Shown one piece after another: positions 25,401-36,935 of a DNA stretch of 64,000 nucleotides. Below the pieces are notes generated by a model. The model ran no database searches, was not told the DNA's origin, and was given only the letters and a program-made list of their open reading frames with translations. Origin of the DNA: Tyto alba (taxonomy: Eukaryota; Chordata; Aves; Strigiformes; Tytonidae). Positions within the stretch are counted from its first letter, which is position 1, and every line of letters begins with the position of its first letter. The position numbers and the translations under genes were made by a program. Where the stretch lies: NCBI RefSeq assembly GCF_018691265.1, contig NW_024881278.1:1922001-1986000 (forward strand), in the 5' to 3' direction.

Positions 25401-26066
25401 CTCCGGCTCTCTGCCATGTGAAAGTAGCTAGATTGTTCCCAGCCACAAAGTGTCTCTGGAAGCTGCGTTAGGTGTATTTATGTAGTTCTGCACCTGAGCT
25501 AATAAACCCAACTGGATTATAATTTTGTGGAGCCAGCACAGTGCTTGTGTCTCGTCAAGGTTAGCGAGAAATCGGCTAGAAATACGTATAGATAAATGGG
25601 AATTGACTACATTTGACTTCTCTCTATGTATTCTGGTGTCTAATGCAGTTTTAGACCCTGATACGCTCTGAAGGTACAAGTTTGATCAAACTTTAATCAC
25701 CTAATTTTAGATAATTTGAAATCATTGTCATGACGCAGCTGTAAATTAGTTGTGGTTTTCATTTTTTTCTAACTGGATAACACATTTCAATTTAACTGGT
25801 GCTCGGTTAGACCTCTTCTAGCTGCTTCATCTGCTTCCTTGCCATTGAGGAAAAATGTCAACGAATGGGAGGCATTGTGCTATAGTAACTTTTGTGTATA
25901 TGCAGAAGATATCACCAGTATTTTTCCCTGTCCAAGAAATCATCGATCCAGTAAACATGTGCTGTACCATTTGGCCACAGGGATGTGTCCCAGAGCACAG
26001 TACAGGAATGGAAAAGAGCATGGGAGAAAAACAGCAGGTGTGAAAGCATTCCTACAGAGTAAGCCT

Positions 26067-26114
26067 AGCACTAATGACCTGTTTGTCTTTAGCACTAATG
26101 ACCTGTTTGTCTTC
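26067..26114 (+). repeat. 24-bp tandem duplication
   Basis: Two adjacent copies of a 24-bp unit starting agcactaatgacctg (26067-26090 and 26091-26114) differ only at the last base. The near-identity suggests a fairly recent slippage or duplication event. Confidence 0.92.
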
Positions 26115-26348
26115 AGCAGCAGCAGGTTTCGGGGGACAATTACAGAAAGCACTGAGGCAATAGGTGGTTGGTTGTTGAGCTTTTTAGTTTCTTAAAGACA
26201 AACTTTTAAAGGTTACAGGAATTTTTATTAGGAGTCCAGTGAACAGCCATTCTGTCAAAAAAGCACAGGTACATTCACATATTCCTCCGCTGACAAAAGG
26301 CTAAATCAGATGGACTAAACAGAAGATTACATTGAACATGTGCCTCTG

Positions 26349-26372
26349 CTACATAGAAGACTACATAGAACA
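26349..26372 (+). repeat. 12-bp tandem duplication
   Basis: Two adjacent copies, ctacatagaaga and ctacatagaaca, with one mismatch. It is intronic and shows no sign of function. Confidence 0.8.
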
Positions 26373-26822
26373 TTACACGGAGGAGTTACTGTGTCATTCT
26401 CTGAACATCTTTTTGGTTTGAAGAGGGCTGCATCCAAGGATCATTCCTGTGAGAATGATTAGTAAGTGGGTTCTTTGAGAGAGAATTGCAGGATCTGGAT
26501 AAAGATGACAAGTCAGAGACAGTCTCTCTGGTTCTTCACAGTATTTCTGTTTCTTCTTTACGTACTTAACCTTTTTTTATTTTATTTATGTCTTCATGCA
26601 GTAGAAATTTCAGGAAAGTTGTGAGAAAAACTGTTGACATTCTTTAATCATCATGTGACTCAGTGTCACTCTTTAAAAAAAGAAAAATAAAAAAAAAAAT
26701 GGCAGAAGCCTGTCATATGCATCTTTTTTATTTGATTTTTTTTTTTTAAATTTGGCTGTGATGTTGCAAAATAATGACAGAGTTTCTTCATAGTGATATT
26801 CCCAATTCTAATATTTCTTTAG

Positions 26823-26933
26823 GTTGTGGAGAGCACCTTGTCCGAACCATACTAGCCAGAGAATGTTCATGTGCTTTGCAAACAGAAGATGCCCACCAAG
26901 CTCTCCTAGAGACTATGCAAAACAAGTTTATTG
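26823..26933 (+). CDS. TASP1: Taspase 1, exon encoding residues 292 (end)-329 (start)
   Basis: The exon is 111 nt: two bases complete Gly292, then 36 codons, then one base of codon 329. It encodes CGEHLVRTILARECS, CALQTEDAHQALLETMQ and NKFI. In the Ntn-hydrolase fold this is the part of the beta subunit after the TSGCGE turn, where a TGxGE/TSGCGE-type glycine-rich motif shapes the active site, followed by helices. The acceptor is ATTTCTTTAG and the donor TTG|GTAAGT is strong. The exon has the same length and phase as the next one, so either could be skipped without shifting the frame. Confidence 0.97.
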
Positions 26934-28307
26934 GTAAGTATATGGTGCTAATTGCCTAAACAACATTGTTTAAAATGCAATTAACCCTATTAAATAAAGT
27001 TAAGATACTTATTTTTGTGATTTCTGTTGAAGCCTTACGTTGCAGTTGGCTGTAAATTTAATGTTGTGTTACATCTAAAAACGTTAAATCAAACTACAGA
27101 AGAATTTTTTATGAAATCTAAAGGAAAACCCTAGGAAATATCTTAACTGTTACATGAATCATAGAATACCTGGAGAGCTTTGAAGAAAGAATTTCCTGCC
27201 TGAATCAGTGACTGTAGTGTACAATTGCATGTTTTAGATTTGGTGGTTTAGAAGCATTAATAATTATTCATCATGTTAACCTCAAAACCACTGCATATTC
27301 TAATTAAATGTTTTGGACAGACAGATTCTGTTTTTTTATTTACATGATGAAATTAATTTATTGAAAAAGTGAATTCAAGACTATTTTAAGGTATAACATT
27401 TTTTTTTCCTCGATTTGAGAGGATTACACATGACTACTCATACATGTCTCATTTCTTAAGAATATATATTTTATTTTCTTTCTTCAAGTCATAACCAAAA
27501 TATGAATGTGGAATTTTAAAATATCTATATAAGCTTGAAGTTCTGAAGATAGCATAGATTCCAGTGAGGCTTCTGTCATATATCTTGACCTGCACTACTT
27601 TATAGCCCTTAAAATTGTTGAAGCTTTAGAATCCACAGACAATTTTGGTCTTCAGAATTTCTTGTGGACAGCATACCACTTCTTGTGCACCATGTTCCGA
27701 AGTTCATTTTTATGGTATTTTAATTAGAACTGAAGGAGGGCCATATGCATACCTTTTGGGGACTCAGGAACCGTTGCCCTTGGTCTTGGCAAGCAATGTG
27801 TTCCAATTTCTTTATTTCTGTTTATAATGTTGAATCCATATTAAACTCCACTTCTGTCAGTGTTACATTTGACTGAGGGGAAGCCACCTTCTCAGTGGAA
27901 GGCTGCGCTTGATAATCCACTGCTTGATTGCAGTCATTTCTCGGTGCTGTACGGATGCAGAACAAAGTAATCCTGGTATGTTCCCCGGAGAGATTATAAT
28001 CTAAGCAGCACAAATGTAATTTTTTGTATTTAATCAATTATTCTAGTCCACAGTGGCACAACATTGGGGATTTATTTACCCCGGAGAAGCCTTTAGGAAG
28101 GATGCCTGTGATAACTTTGCTAATTTGTAACACTGCTCTGAAGGTGTGGTATGGGAGTGGCGTAACTTCAGGGAAGACAGAGCTTTAGTCCATGCTCTCA
28201 AAATTTATTGTGCTGTTTGTGGTAGGAATTCTAAAAGCAAGCACAAATTGTACATGTTCTTATGCAGTTTCATGTTAGTGCATGCACACAAAATAGAAAG
28301 CTACTGC

Positions 28308-28342
28308 CAGAGTAATTCATAGAAACTGGCTGAATTACTCTG
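28308..28342 (+). repeat. Inverted repeat, 12-bp perfect stem, 11-nt loop
   Basis: The left arm cagagtaattca (28308-28319) and right arm tgaattactctg (28331-28342) are exact reverse complements around an 11-base loop. Pairing does not continue beyond the 12 bp, so it is too short for a typical microRNA precursor. Confidence 0.85.
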
Positions 28343-29468
28343 CAAAAAAATTTAGGAACTTTTTAGTTGAGGTACCTCCTTTAAGCTGCTTTGAGTTTTC
28401 TGGCTTTCCTTTTGAGTAACTGTTAGCAAAAATGCAATTCTTCTCTTGCTGTTTAGTCCAAATGAATTTTGCTAGCAGTTTGCATAGCAGATGCTTTTAT
28501 TTTAAATGTTGACTGGCTAGTATGTGATATATACATTATATTCTTTACTGAAAATGTGAAGATGTTTGTAATGGATTTAAGTGCATATTGAATGTTGCTA
28601 AAGTTTTTGTTATACCTGAAACTATTAATTTCAGAGAAACAAGAGCTGCAGAGCCAGAGATACCAGGTTAACAGTGTGATGTCATATTGCCATGGGAAAA
28701 CAGACTGAAACCGACAAAACAGGGGAGAGTGAAAAGATTGACAGTATCAAATTAATGCTTTGCATGATAGGAAAACTTGGGGAAAAAAAAAAAAACAACA
28801 GTAGTTTATAATTCCATTTTAAAGTTTCATATTTTAATTAGGGGTAGGTCTGTCTTGTATTTTCAGAAACTTATCACTGCAAGTTTTTGTTGCCTGACAG
28901 GAGGTATGTGTATTATCTTCTCAGCTGTACTTTGGGGCAGTGCTGATATGGGGGAGGGGGAAAGAAAATAGAGCCACCTTTTTTTTTGTGTAGGTGAAGT
29001 GCTTGGATTATGTGTTTTGATTAGAAAACATAAAATCTAGTTTGCCCTCAGCTGTTCTATGTTTGAAGACTGGTTGAGGGAAAACCTCAAACTCCAGGTA
29101 CATCTTGCTGTTTACCTGTGACAGAGTGTTCAGTTTTTAGCCAGTAGTGTAATTTTGGGGGATTTTGGCAATTCTGAAGATGGAATGTAAAGTTATGTCT
29201 TGCTAATACAGTGCAACAGTTGAAAACATGCATTACACTTAAAACAATAGGCTTGTACTAAATAGTTTTTTTCCCTGTGGATTTTCACAGATGATATGCT
29301 AGTTGGTATCTCAGGATATATGATATTTCTTACCATTGTGAAGCGATAGGATAAAACAGGCTAATAGCCCACCTGCTGATAGCATGGATTCTTTCCTTTC
29401 TAGCCTTTCTTAAAGCCCTATTTTGTGGTCTTGTCAAACTTTCACCAGAATTATAATGGCCCAAGGCC

Positions 29469-29488
29469 AAAAAAAAAAAAAAAAAAAA
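29469..29488 (+). repeat. Poly(A) run, 20 bp
   Basis: An uninterrupted A run in the intron. No retrogene body is recognised upstream. Confidence 0.9.
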
Positions 29489-32400
29489 TGCTTGAACAAA
29501 GCAGAGCTAGAATGTTTTGTCAGAAGTCAAAATGTGCGTTACTTGTATTGGAGGGGTGAACAGCTGATTTTGGCAGCTGCCATCAGATTGGTGCTTCCTG
29601 TTTACAGAGCTCTCCGAGCCTCCGCGGAGCCCTGGGAATCCTTCCAGCTAGGGAATGCCTGGCTTAAACAGTGAGTGCTGTTTAAGCAGCAGGTGATGAA
29701 CAAACTAATGGCAGATGTGCTTCTCTCATTCTTCTCAGAGCCAGCTTACTATGGATAATGCACAGTTGAAGGCAGAATTGGAGGTGAGAGAAATTAAATT
29801 TAGATTTTTGTAAATCGAATGGGCTTGATATCTGTAGTTGAAGAGCACCGGAGGCTTGGTACGCGGTCGAAGAATGCTGTTCTATAAACACAGATACCTT
29901 CCAAACAGAAGAACAGAGGATTTTGTTACTCATCATTCCTTTCAAATGTGGCCAAGTTTGTGGAATGTAGACTTAGAGTAAATGTTTGTGTCATCTCACT
30001 GGCGGGAAATCTGGGCTTTTAACAATGGCAGTGTTGCAAATTGTACATTAAAGCTTCTTATAAAGTATTAGAAAATAATGAGCTGAAAGACACAGTTGGA
30101 CTCTGATATTTGTTCTTCCCTTAGCAGAAATATGTTTGTCTAGTCTTGTATTTTTAATTTTTGCTTCTGTTCACAAATGAGTAATGTCTGCAGAAAGGTA
30201 ATAGCAGATGGATAACACTGACACTTTCTCTTTTAGAAATGTTGTGTCAAGTGCCTCTCTTGGGAGCAGGAGTTTGGATAGTTAGGAATCATAGAATATG
30301 AATTTCTTGATTTTGAGTTATGCTTGTTGGGGGGAAAAAGCCTCATACTTAACCAGTTACAAGCCTGACAGAGACTGTCATTGCACAGTGTTATTGTTGC
30401 TTTATATTTTGGTGCTGCATCACTCTAAGCTTTATAGCAACCTTTGTGGTTTTGCAACTTAGGAAGCATGCTACGGAAGCGTTATTAGGTCTTCTCCATG
30501 ACACAGAGGAAAAAGTTTGAGAAGTGAATGAAGGGATCCTGAAGTTTCATATAACCTGTTTTATCCGTTGCCAGTTTATGATTTCACAAGTTTGTATTTG
30601 ATGGTAGACAGAATTTAATAGATCTCTTTGTTACCTGTACAATAAAACAAGCTGAAAAACTAACACAACATGGTAATGTTACATGAGGGTTTGTCTAGGT
30701 CATGCCTGTGCTTCTCTTTGTCAAAAGAATTGGGATATTATTGGACCGTGGTATCCTCAGTTATTTAATTTCTTAAAATCTGAACTGTAAAGTTGGAGAG
30801 TACAGGTGCTTTTTCTTGCAGCTTCTTTAAAAAAATCTAAACAGATGTTTTAACTACCTTACTTATCGTGAAATAAGATCTCTGGTTTCAGACAGCTTGT
30901 GCTTCAACATTTAACAAATAATGGTGCATGAAATTAAAAGCAGGCTTCATTTAGTGCTTTTATATTCCTCTAATGTTTATTTAAGTTGTTAGCTTAAAGT
31001 TTAGTGGGATACCTAGCAGAAGCAGGGTGGCAAGCACCTTCACTTTAAACATGTTCTGTACACAAGCTGACAGAATCCAGTGCCATGGGTGATCTATAGA
31101 TTATTGACCTGAAAAAACATGAATTTGACTCACATTGCAGCACAAGAAGGTTTAGAAGTGTTTAGCTGCACTCATTTAAAACTGGGGGATGCTGAAGTAC
31201 TTAATTGGTTACACCATGCCACAGTCAGTGAGTGTTTAGAGCAAAGTTCTGAAGGCTTTGAAGGCTAATGTAAGCAATGAAGCTGGTAATGGTTTCACTA
31301 CTACGGAAGAGTATGAATGTAAAACATCTGATGAACAGCTGGTTAGTCCTTCAGCTGAGTAAGTGTTAAATATAACACTTCTTTTACAGTTTAGTATTGA
31401 ATCTGGGCTAGAACACAGCTGTTCAGTAGCTACGAATGGGAAAAAAAGCACGGGATCAGAAACGAACATCTCGTCTCGATCACATGCTCTGGAGGAAGCA
31501 ATCTTCACCATCAGAGCAGTTTTATTTACAAGAGACGTAAAAGAGAAAAATATTCTTCACTTGTAGTTCTAGTTCCTCCAGAGCAAGGCTGAATGTTGAG
31601 GCTTTATTTGCCATAATGCTTGTGAAATCTGTATGCTTTATCCCCAGCCTGAGGCTGCGCCGGCGCCTTGGTGGGCAGTTATGGTTGCTGTTGCAGTGCT
31701 TGATGGGATCAGTGAATGCGGAGGTGCTGTGAAAACCAGTTTGCTTCTTTTTAAGAGACCATTACTGCAGGTTAATAATGTACTAAAGATATAAATAAAA
31801 AAACTGGATACTGCTTTCTACTTGTCTGATAGCAATAACAAAGTAGTTGAGCTTTGCAGAAGGGAAATCTGTTTCGTAAAATGTAATTTTGTGACCGGGG
31901 GAGATGAGGATAAAACCAAAACTATTGAAAGATGGTTTTAGTTTGTTTTTTTCCTACCCCTTCTCTCTGGTGTGGCCAGTCAGTGCTAACATTATTAGTT
32001 ATTGCTGTAGTTGAAGTTTTGCTTTGGATTTTTCATGCCACATTCTTGAGTGGTATGCCAGTGTAACTGGGAAGGAACAATGAGTTTCATGAGTCTTAAG
32101 ATGATATTAAAAGCCCGAGGTTTTTGTAGTTTTGTCATTAGCAAGCTATTAGATCAAAGATTTGTCCAGTACTTCTATTTTACTGCAGTAGAAAAAAATA
32201 TTTTTGGCTAATAGGCATGTTTTGTTTTATTTTACCTAAATTTTTAATTGTACAGCAAAATCTATCATTCTTAAGAGTACAGAGAGTACAAAAAAGGTGT
32301 AGGAATGTGGGAGACAGATTGCTTCTTCCTTCTAATGAAAAACCGTTATGGCTTTAATATACATGGGAATATCTCAGTTGCATCTTTTCTTTCTGTTTAA

Positions 32401-32556
32401 ATACAAATTAAACATAATGTATATGGGAAAATGCCATTACCTGTATCATTAATTTTTGGCATAAGTCTGCATTATTATTTATTTCTCTCAATGGCTTGTC
32501 TGTAACAAAATGAATTTTAGAACTAAATGAAATATATTCCAAACCTTTGAATTTAC

Positions 32557-32573
32557 AGTGTTTTGAAAACACT
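32557..32573 (+). repeat. 17-bp palindrome
   Basis: The sequence agtgttttgaaaacact reads as two 8-bp complementary arms around a single G. It is short and intronic. Confidence 0.85.
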
Positions 32574-33423
32574 CAATTCCTGTGTACAGTGCATGAATTC
32601 TGTTTAGAACTAAAGTATAATGCTACTTTTGTACCATTAGTTTTACAGATTTAATGATGGATGCATAACATTCAGCTGTCTAAAATCTTGCTTAACATAA
32701 ACCTACTCACTTGCACTGTATTGTTGTGTTAAAATACACTCTTTAATATAATTGTAATCCTCAGTCATAAGTCTGCATACCCAGAAATATCTTTGTTTAA
32801 AAAAATACTAATACATTTGAACGTTTCTTTTAACTTTTTTTTTCAATTGCTTTAATTGGAAAATAAAATACATTCTCTGTTTTAAAGAACGTGCTGTTCA
32901 GTGTGTATTTAATTTGGCTTAGAGTCTGATTTTTAAGACAGGAGAAACAGTCTGTGTGAGTTTACTGTAATGTAGAATACTGTAACGTTATTACTGTAGG
33001 CAACTGGTTTTCACTGCCACTATTTAGAGGTTGATTCCCCACAACTCAGCCAGTGTAGTGAATTGGGGGCACATACTATAGCGTTGCTGATTTTGCCCTG
33101 AGATGGTTCAGCTGAAATTGCTGATGGAAGCAGTTGGAATGGATGAGAGTGTAGTCACACACTTTGCTTCTGATGGCTCTGTGGATGGCGGCCTTTAGCA
33201 GAAGTGGGGAAACAGGTGGCCTGTGGGAGTGGTGTGGGTGAGAAGGTTGTGAACCATTGAAGGGTTTGTGTTTGTGTCTTCATTTGCTGCTTGTGTTTAG
33301 AGGTGAGAAGAAAGGATATGTTCTTGTTTCAGACTTTTTCTCCTTTCCAGAATAACGTTCATTCTGCAGCTGATGATAAAATGGTGTGGAAGAGTAAAAT
33401 TTGGCCTTGCATTGTTCTTTTTT

Positions 33424-33446
33424 AAAAAAAAAAAAAAAAAAAAAAA
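33424..33446 (+). repeat. Poly(A) run, 23 bp
   Basis: An uninterrupted A run, preceded by unique sequence, inside the intron. No associated element is recognised. Confidence 0.9.
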
Positions 33447-36400
33447 TCTTTAGTAGCTCAACTGGCAATAATCTCAGTAATTTCTTGAGTTGCAACTGTG
33501 TTTTGGCTCAATCTCTGCTGTTATGGTTCCTAACCATGGCTGGCTGCAACAAGGAAGCTGACACGATCCCATCTCTTTCATTGTTGTGTTGGAGCATATT
33601 GGTCAAGGTGCTACAAATGAAAGTAGCCTGTAGGCTCTGCGTTTTGAGGTTGTGCACCACTGGGCATGTAACGCTGTGTTTCCATCTGTAGAAGGGAGAT
33701 AACACATCCCCTCTTCTTCGCTTTGTTCGCATAACACAAACTTTTAAGACATTTCCTGGTTTAATACTTCATTAAAATTATCCACTACAAGTCACTCAAA
33801 GACGTTTCACTCATCTCTATATCACCCCAGTACTACCGTTATGGTCAATTCTAACAAAGTTAGTGCAGTAAGACCTTGTCTCATTTGGCATAAACAACAT
33901 TTATCCTTACTCCAAGGGCCCAACTTGTGTTTATTCTTAAAGAAGTCAGCTTCTTGCTGATCTGGTGTGTTTTATGAGTGCTGAAGTTAAAACTATACTT
34001 TATCGTGTGTTTATCACGCTTTTGTCATGCACAGCGCCAATAAATTAACCCTCCTCTTGACTTTTCTAGTTGAAATAACAAGAGAGTGGCAAAGCACTTC
34101 AGCAAAGGCTGAATGAATACAGGCAGCTTTCTAGCTTTTGAGTGTTTAGCAGGGACTTCAATGCCTTTGAATTTTGTGGACTGGTAATAAAGCTTCCATG
34201 GTGCATAAGCAGTGAAGAAAGTAACTTGGTTCAGAAAACAATTGTGTACATATTTAGGGCAATACAATGGACAGCATGTCTGAAGTCAATCAATAAATGC
34301 TATTTATGCTGGCAGAACTGGTGTTCAGAACACATGAGCGCAGTTGTGCATACATAGGTGCACGTGCATCTTTGCATACATCTTTGGATGAAATTGTAAG
34401 CTTAAGAGTTTGTCTTACATGCTTGAAGCTCAAGTTTTAAATTTTTTAACCTCTCTTTAAGAAAAGCCTCAAAACATACACTTTGAGAGATCACTTGTCT
34501 CATTCTGTACTCCACTGAAAAAAATGAACAATTTTGTTCTTGCAAAGAAATCCCTGTAAAAATTAAATAATTCTGTTGAAAATGTAATGTTACATGTTTT
34601 GCTGCAGACTCTACATGGAAAGAAATATACTGCCAAGTCTTCTTTTTAATTTAAAAAGAAAGAGCCTAGCATGTGCAAGTTATTCAGATTATTGAAAATT
34701 TGATCAGCGGTGGTGGCACATAGTTGACAAAAATGCTGGGAAAAGGAAGAAATATGTGATAGGTTTATTTACAGACTTTCCTTTCATCTACTCTTTCCTG
34801 AGTGTGGGAAAAAGAAAAACACTGAAAAAAAAAAATACTAAGTAATAACCCAATGTAAGCATTTCTAGAACAACACATCAGTGTCATCAAGTCTAAAATC
34901 AGTAGTTGCTGTCTGGTTTTGTGCTCATTCATACAGTCATAGTGTTTTAGTGTGACCTTAAATATGATGCCTGCTTTAAATACTGTTTGCTGGCTGTGTT
35001 CTGCTGAAGTAGAATGTTTTTAACCATTCTAAATAAAGAGATTGTCAGTATTTTTCACTGGAACCTTGAAAGAACCTTTCACAGGCCTTGAAAGGAGAGA
35101 AATATTGCTTATTGAAAAACAAACCAAAACATTTTCTGTCTGTTTGCAATGACTTTTCACTACAGCATGGCTTAGAGCCTGAATAATTTATGCATTTAAG
35201 ACTAGCTCAGCAGACCAAGTTCAGGTTAAGACATTGTCTTTGAAATACCTGAGTTTCTGAAGTGAAGGATGTATGTCCCCCATGAAGAAAACCACTTCAT
35301 TTTTGTTCATTTGCTTGCAGAAATCTTACCACATACATAGCCAGCACTTGGTTAATGCAGTGAAAGTATGAGAGATACTTATTATCTTGGAAGCATGGAG
35401 CAGAAGAATATGATCTGGGTGGTAAAACTCCTTACAACTTCTCAGGCCTTACATTTCTATTTTAACCGAACATATTTTCCTGTTTTGTTACCTATTACGT
35501 TATGATTGGCTGGATTCTTGGTTCACAAGGTTGCAGTCAGTGAGTAATAGAGTAGGTGTAATTAGTACCTAGGAATACTTCTTATACAAAGCAAGGGGTG
35601 CTTTAAAGTTAATATCTGTTTGTATTAGATCAAATAAGATATTACTGTTTATTAAGCATACCACACATTATTTTCCCGCAATATGGGTATCTATTGCAAT
35701 AACCACCTGGTATCACTTTTGAACACGGCTGCTTTTATGTCAAGAGAAAACATGGTAAACCTTTTAATTTTCCTTACAGTAAAGCTTGAAGTTGATTCTC
35801 ACTGTTTTGTTGTTGTTTGCATTAAAAGAGCAATTTTAATTGTACAAATATCTGTCAGCAAGTTGAAGGAGGCTGATGAGTAGATCTGCTCTAAAGTTCT
35901 TGTGGCCAACAAATCTAGTCTGTACACTAGACGTAGTATACTAATTTATTTAAAAGAAAATCATTGAAAAGAAGTGTATGAAATGCCTGTTGCAGTTGTA
36001 CACTCAACTAATTCATAGTGAATTGCAAATGTGTGACTAGGGTCTCTCTGGGCTTAAGTGCAAGAACTTGATTAATTTTGTGGTTCAAGACATTTTAAAT
36101 CATACGTAAATCATACCATTGTTTCCACATTTAAAACTATAGGAACCTCCTTTCAAATTATAAACCAGAAAAAGTATACTTAGACTTGATTCAGCTAGCT
36201 TTAAAATTTTTCCAGCTTCTGATAAGAGATGTTTTATATCATATGTCTTAAATTAACAACAGAAAAGCCACTGTTAGAAGTAGGATGTGTTTTGGCCCTT
36301 CTGCTAATATTCATAAAACAGCAAGGAAGACAGCCTATACAAGTTTGATGGTGTCTCTGTACAAAGTGCTTTAAATTGGGAAAAATGAATAAACTGTAAA

Positions 36401-36824
36401 AGTGACAATTTACTTGATTTTTTTCATATGTGGCCATCTTTAATTATAGTACAGAAAGAACTAAATATTGAGACGTTTCTTTTTTTTCAACTTGACACTC
36501 CATTTTTCATTATTATATCTTCCTTGATCCATGTACAAATGCTTTTGTACTCACAAATGTAATTTCCAGTATGTTTTTTTTTATTCCATGTAGCTCTTTT
36601 TCCTTTTTTGATAAGTGGTAGATCAGTAGATTACTATTTAGAAAGTTACTCACTAGAAGCACTAGAAAAAATAAAACTAATGCTTTTGTAAAAGCACTGG
36701 CCAACCTGACAGTCTTTTCAACCTTCTGTGACAAGATTAAAGGGGGAAGGCAGGAAAGTCAAATAAAAAAATACCCAAGAAACTATTCCTATGGCAAATA
36801 ATTCTCCCCAACGATTTTACCCAG

Positions 36825-36935
36825 GTTCACCTTTTCTAGCCAATGAAGACGGTGTACTCGGAGGTGTGATAGTTCTTCGGTCTTGCAGGTGTTCAGCAGA
36901 GCCTGAATCATCACAGGAAAAGCCAACTTTACTAG
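36825..36935 (+). CDS. TASP1: Taspase 1, exon encoding residues 329 (end)-366 (start)
   Basis: The exon is 111 nt: two bases complete codon 329, then 36 codons, then one base of codon 366. It encodes SPFLANEDGVLGGVIVLRS, CRCSAEP and ESSQEKPTLL. The GGVIVL strand and the CRCSAEP turn are typical of taspase 1. The joined codon 329 reads GGT (Gly), where I recall Ser in human. The ESSQEKP stretch is a variable surface loop in this family. The acceptor is ATTTTACCCAG and the donor TAG|GTGAGA. Confidence 0.97.

Larger units (their letters stand above)
11943..26822 (+). other. TASP1: TASP1 intron, 14.9 kb
   Basis: This is the largest visible intron, from donor GTATTT to acceptor ATTTCTTTAG. It holds a CR1 fragment (17294-17364, minus), an alternating purine/pyrimidine tract (16416-16452), an (AAAT)n (20843-20860), T-rich low-complexity DNA (22184-22285), a poly(T)+AG acceptor-like site at 23814-23839, a CpG-rich patch (25080-25400) and small tandem duplications (15429-15456, 26067-26114, 26349-26372). 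The open frames here, up to 172 codons at 22152-22670, are low-complexity or featureless. I see no nested gene. Confidence 0.85.
26934..36824 (+). other. TASP1: TASP1 intron, 9.9 kb
   Basis: This intron runs from donor GTAAGT to acceptor TTTTACCCAG. It is AT-rich unique sequence with poly(A) runs at 29469-29488 and 33424-33446, a perfect 12-bp-stem inverted repeat at 28308-28342, a 17-bp palindrome at 32557-32573, and two isolated 'aatcatagaat' motifs (near 27157 and 30288) that resemble CR1 tails but have no CR1 body. The short open frames show no recognisable product. Confidence 0.85.

Noticed and set aside
32340..32880. AT-rich stretch considered as a conserved non-coding element
   Set aside because: Conservation cannot be judged from one sequence, and nothing internal supports it.
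33400..33500. Poly(A) runs considered as tails of processed pseudogenes
   Set aside because: No coding remnant or target duplication could be identified upstream of this or the other A/T runs.
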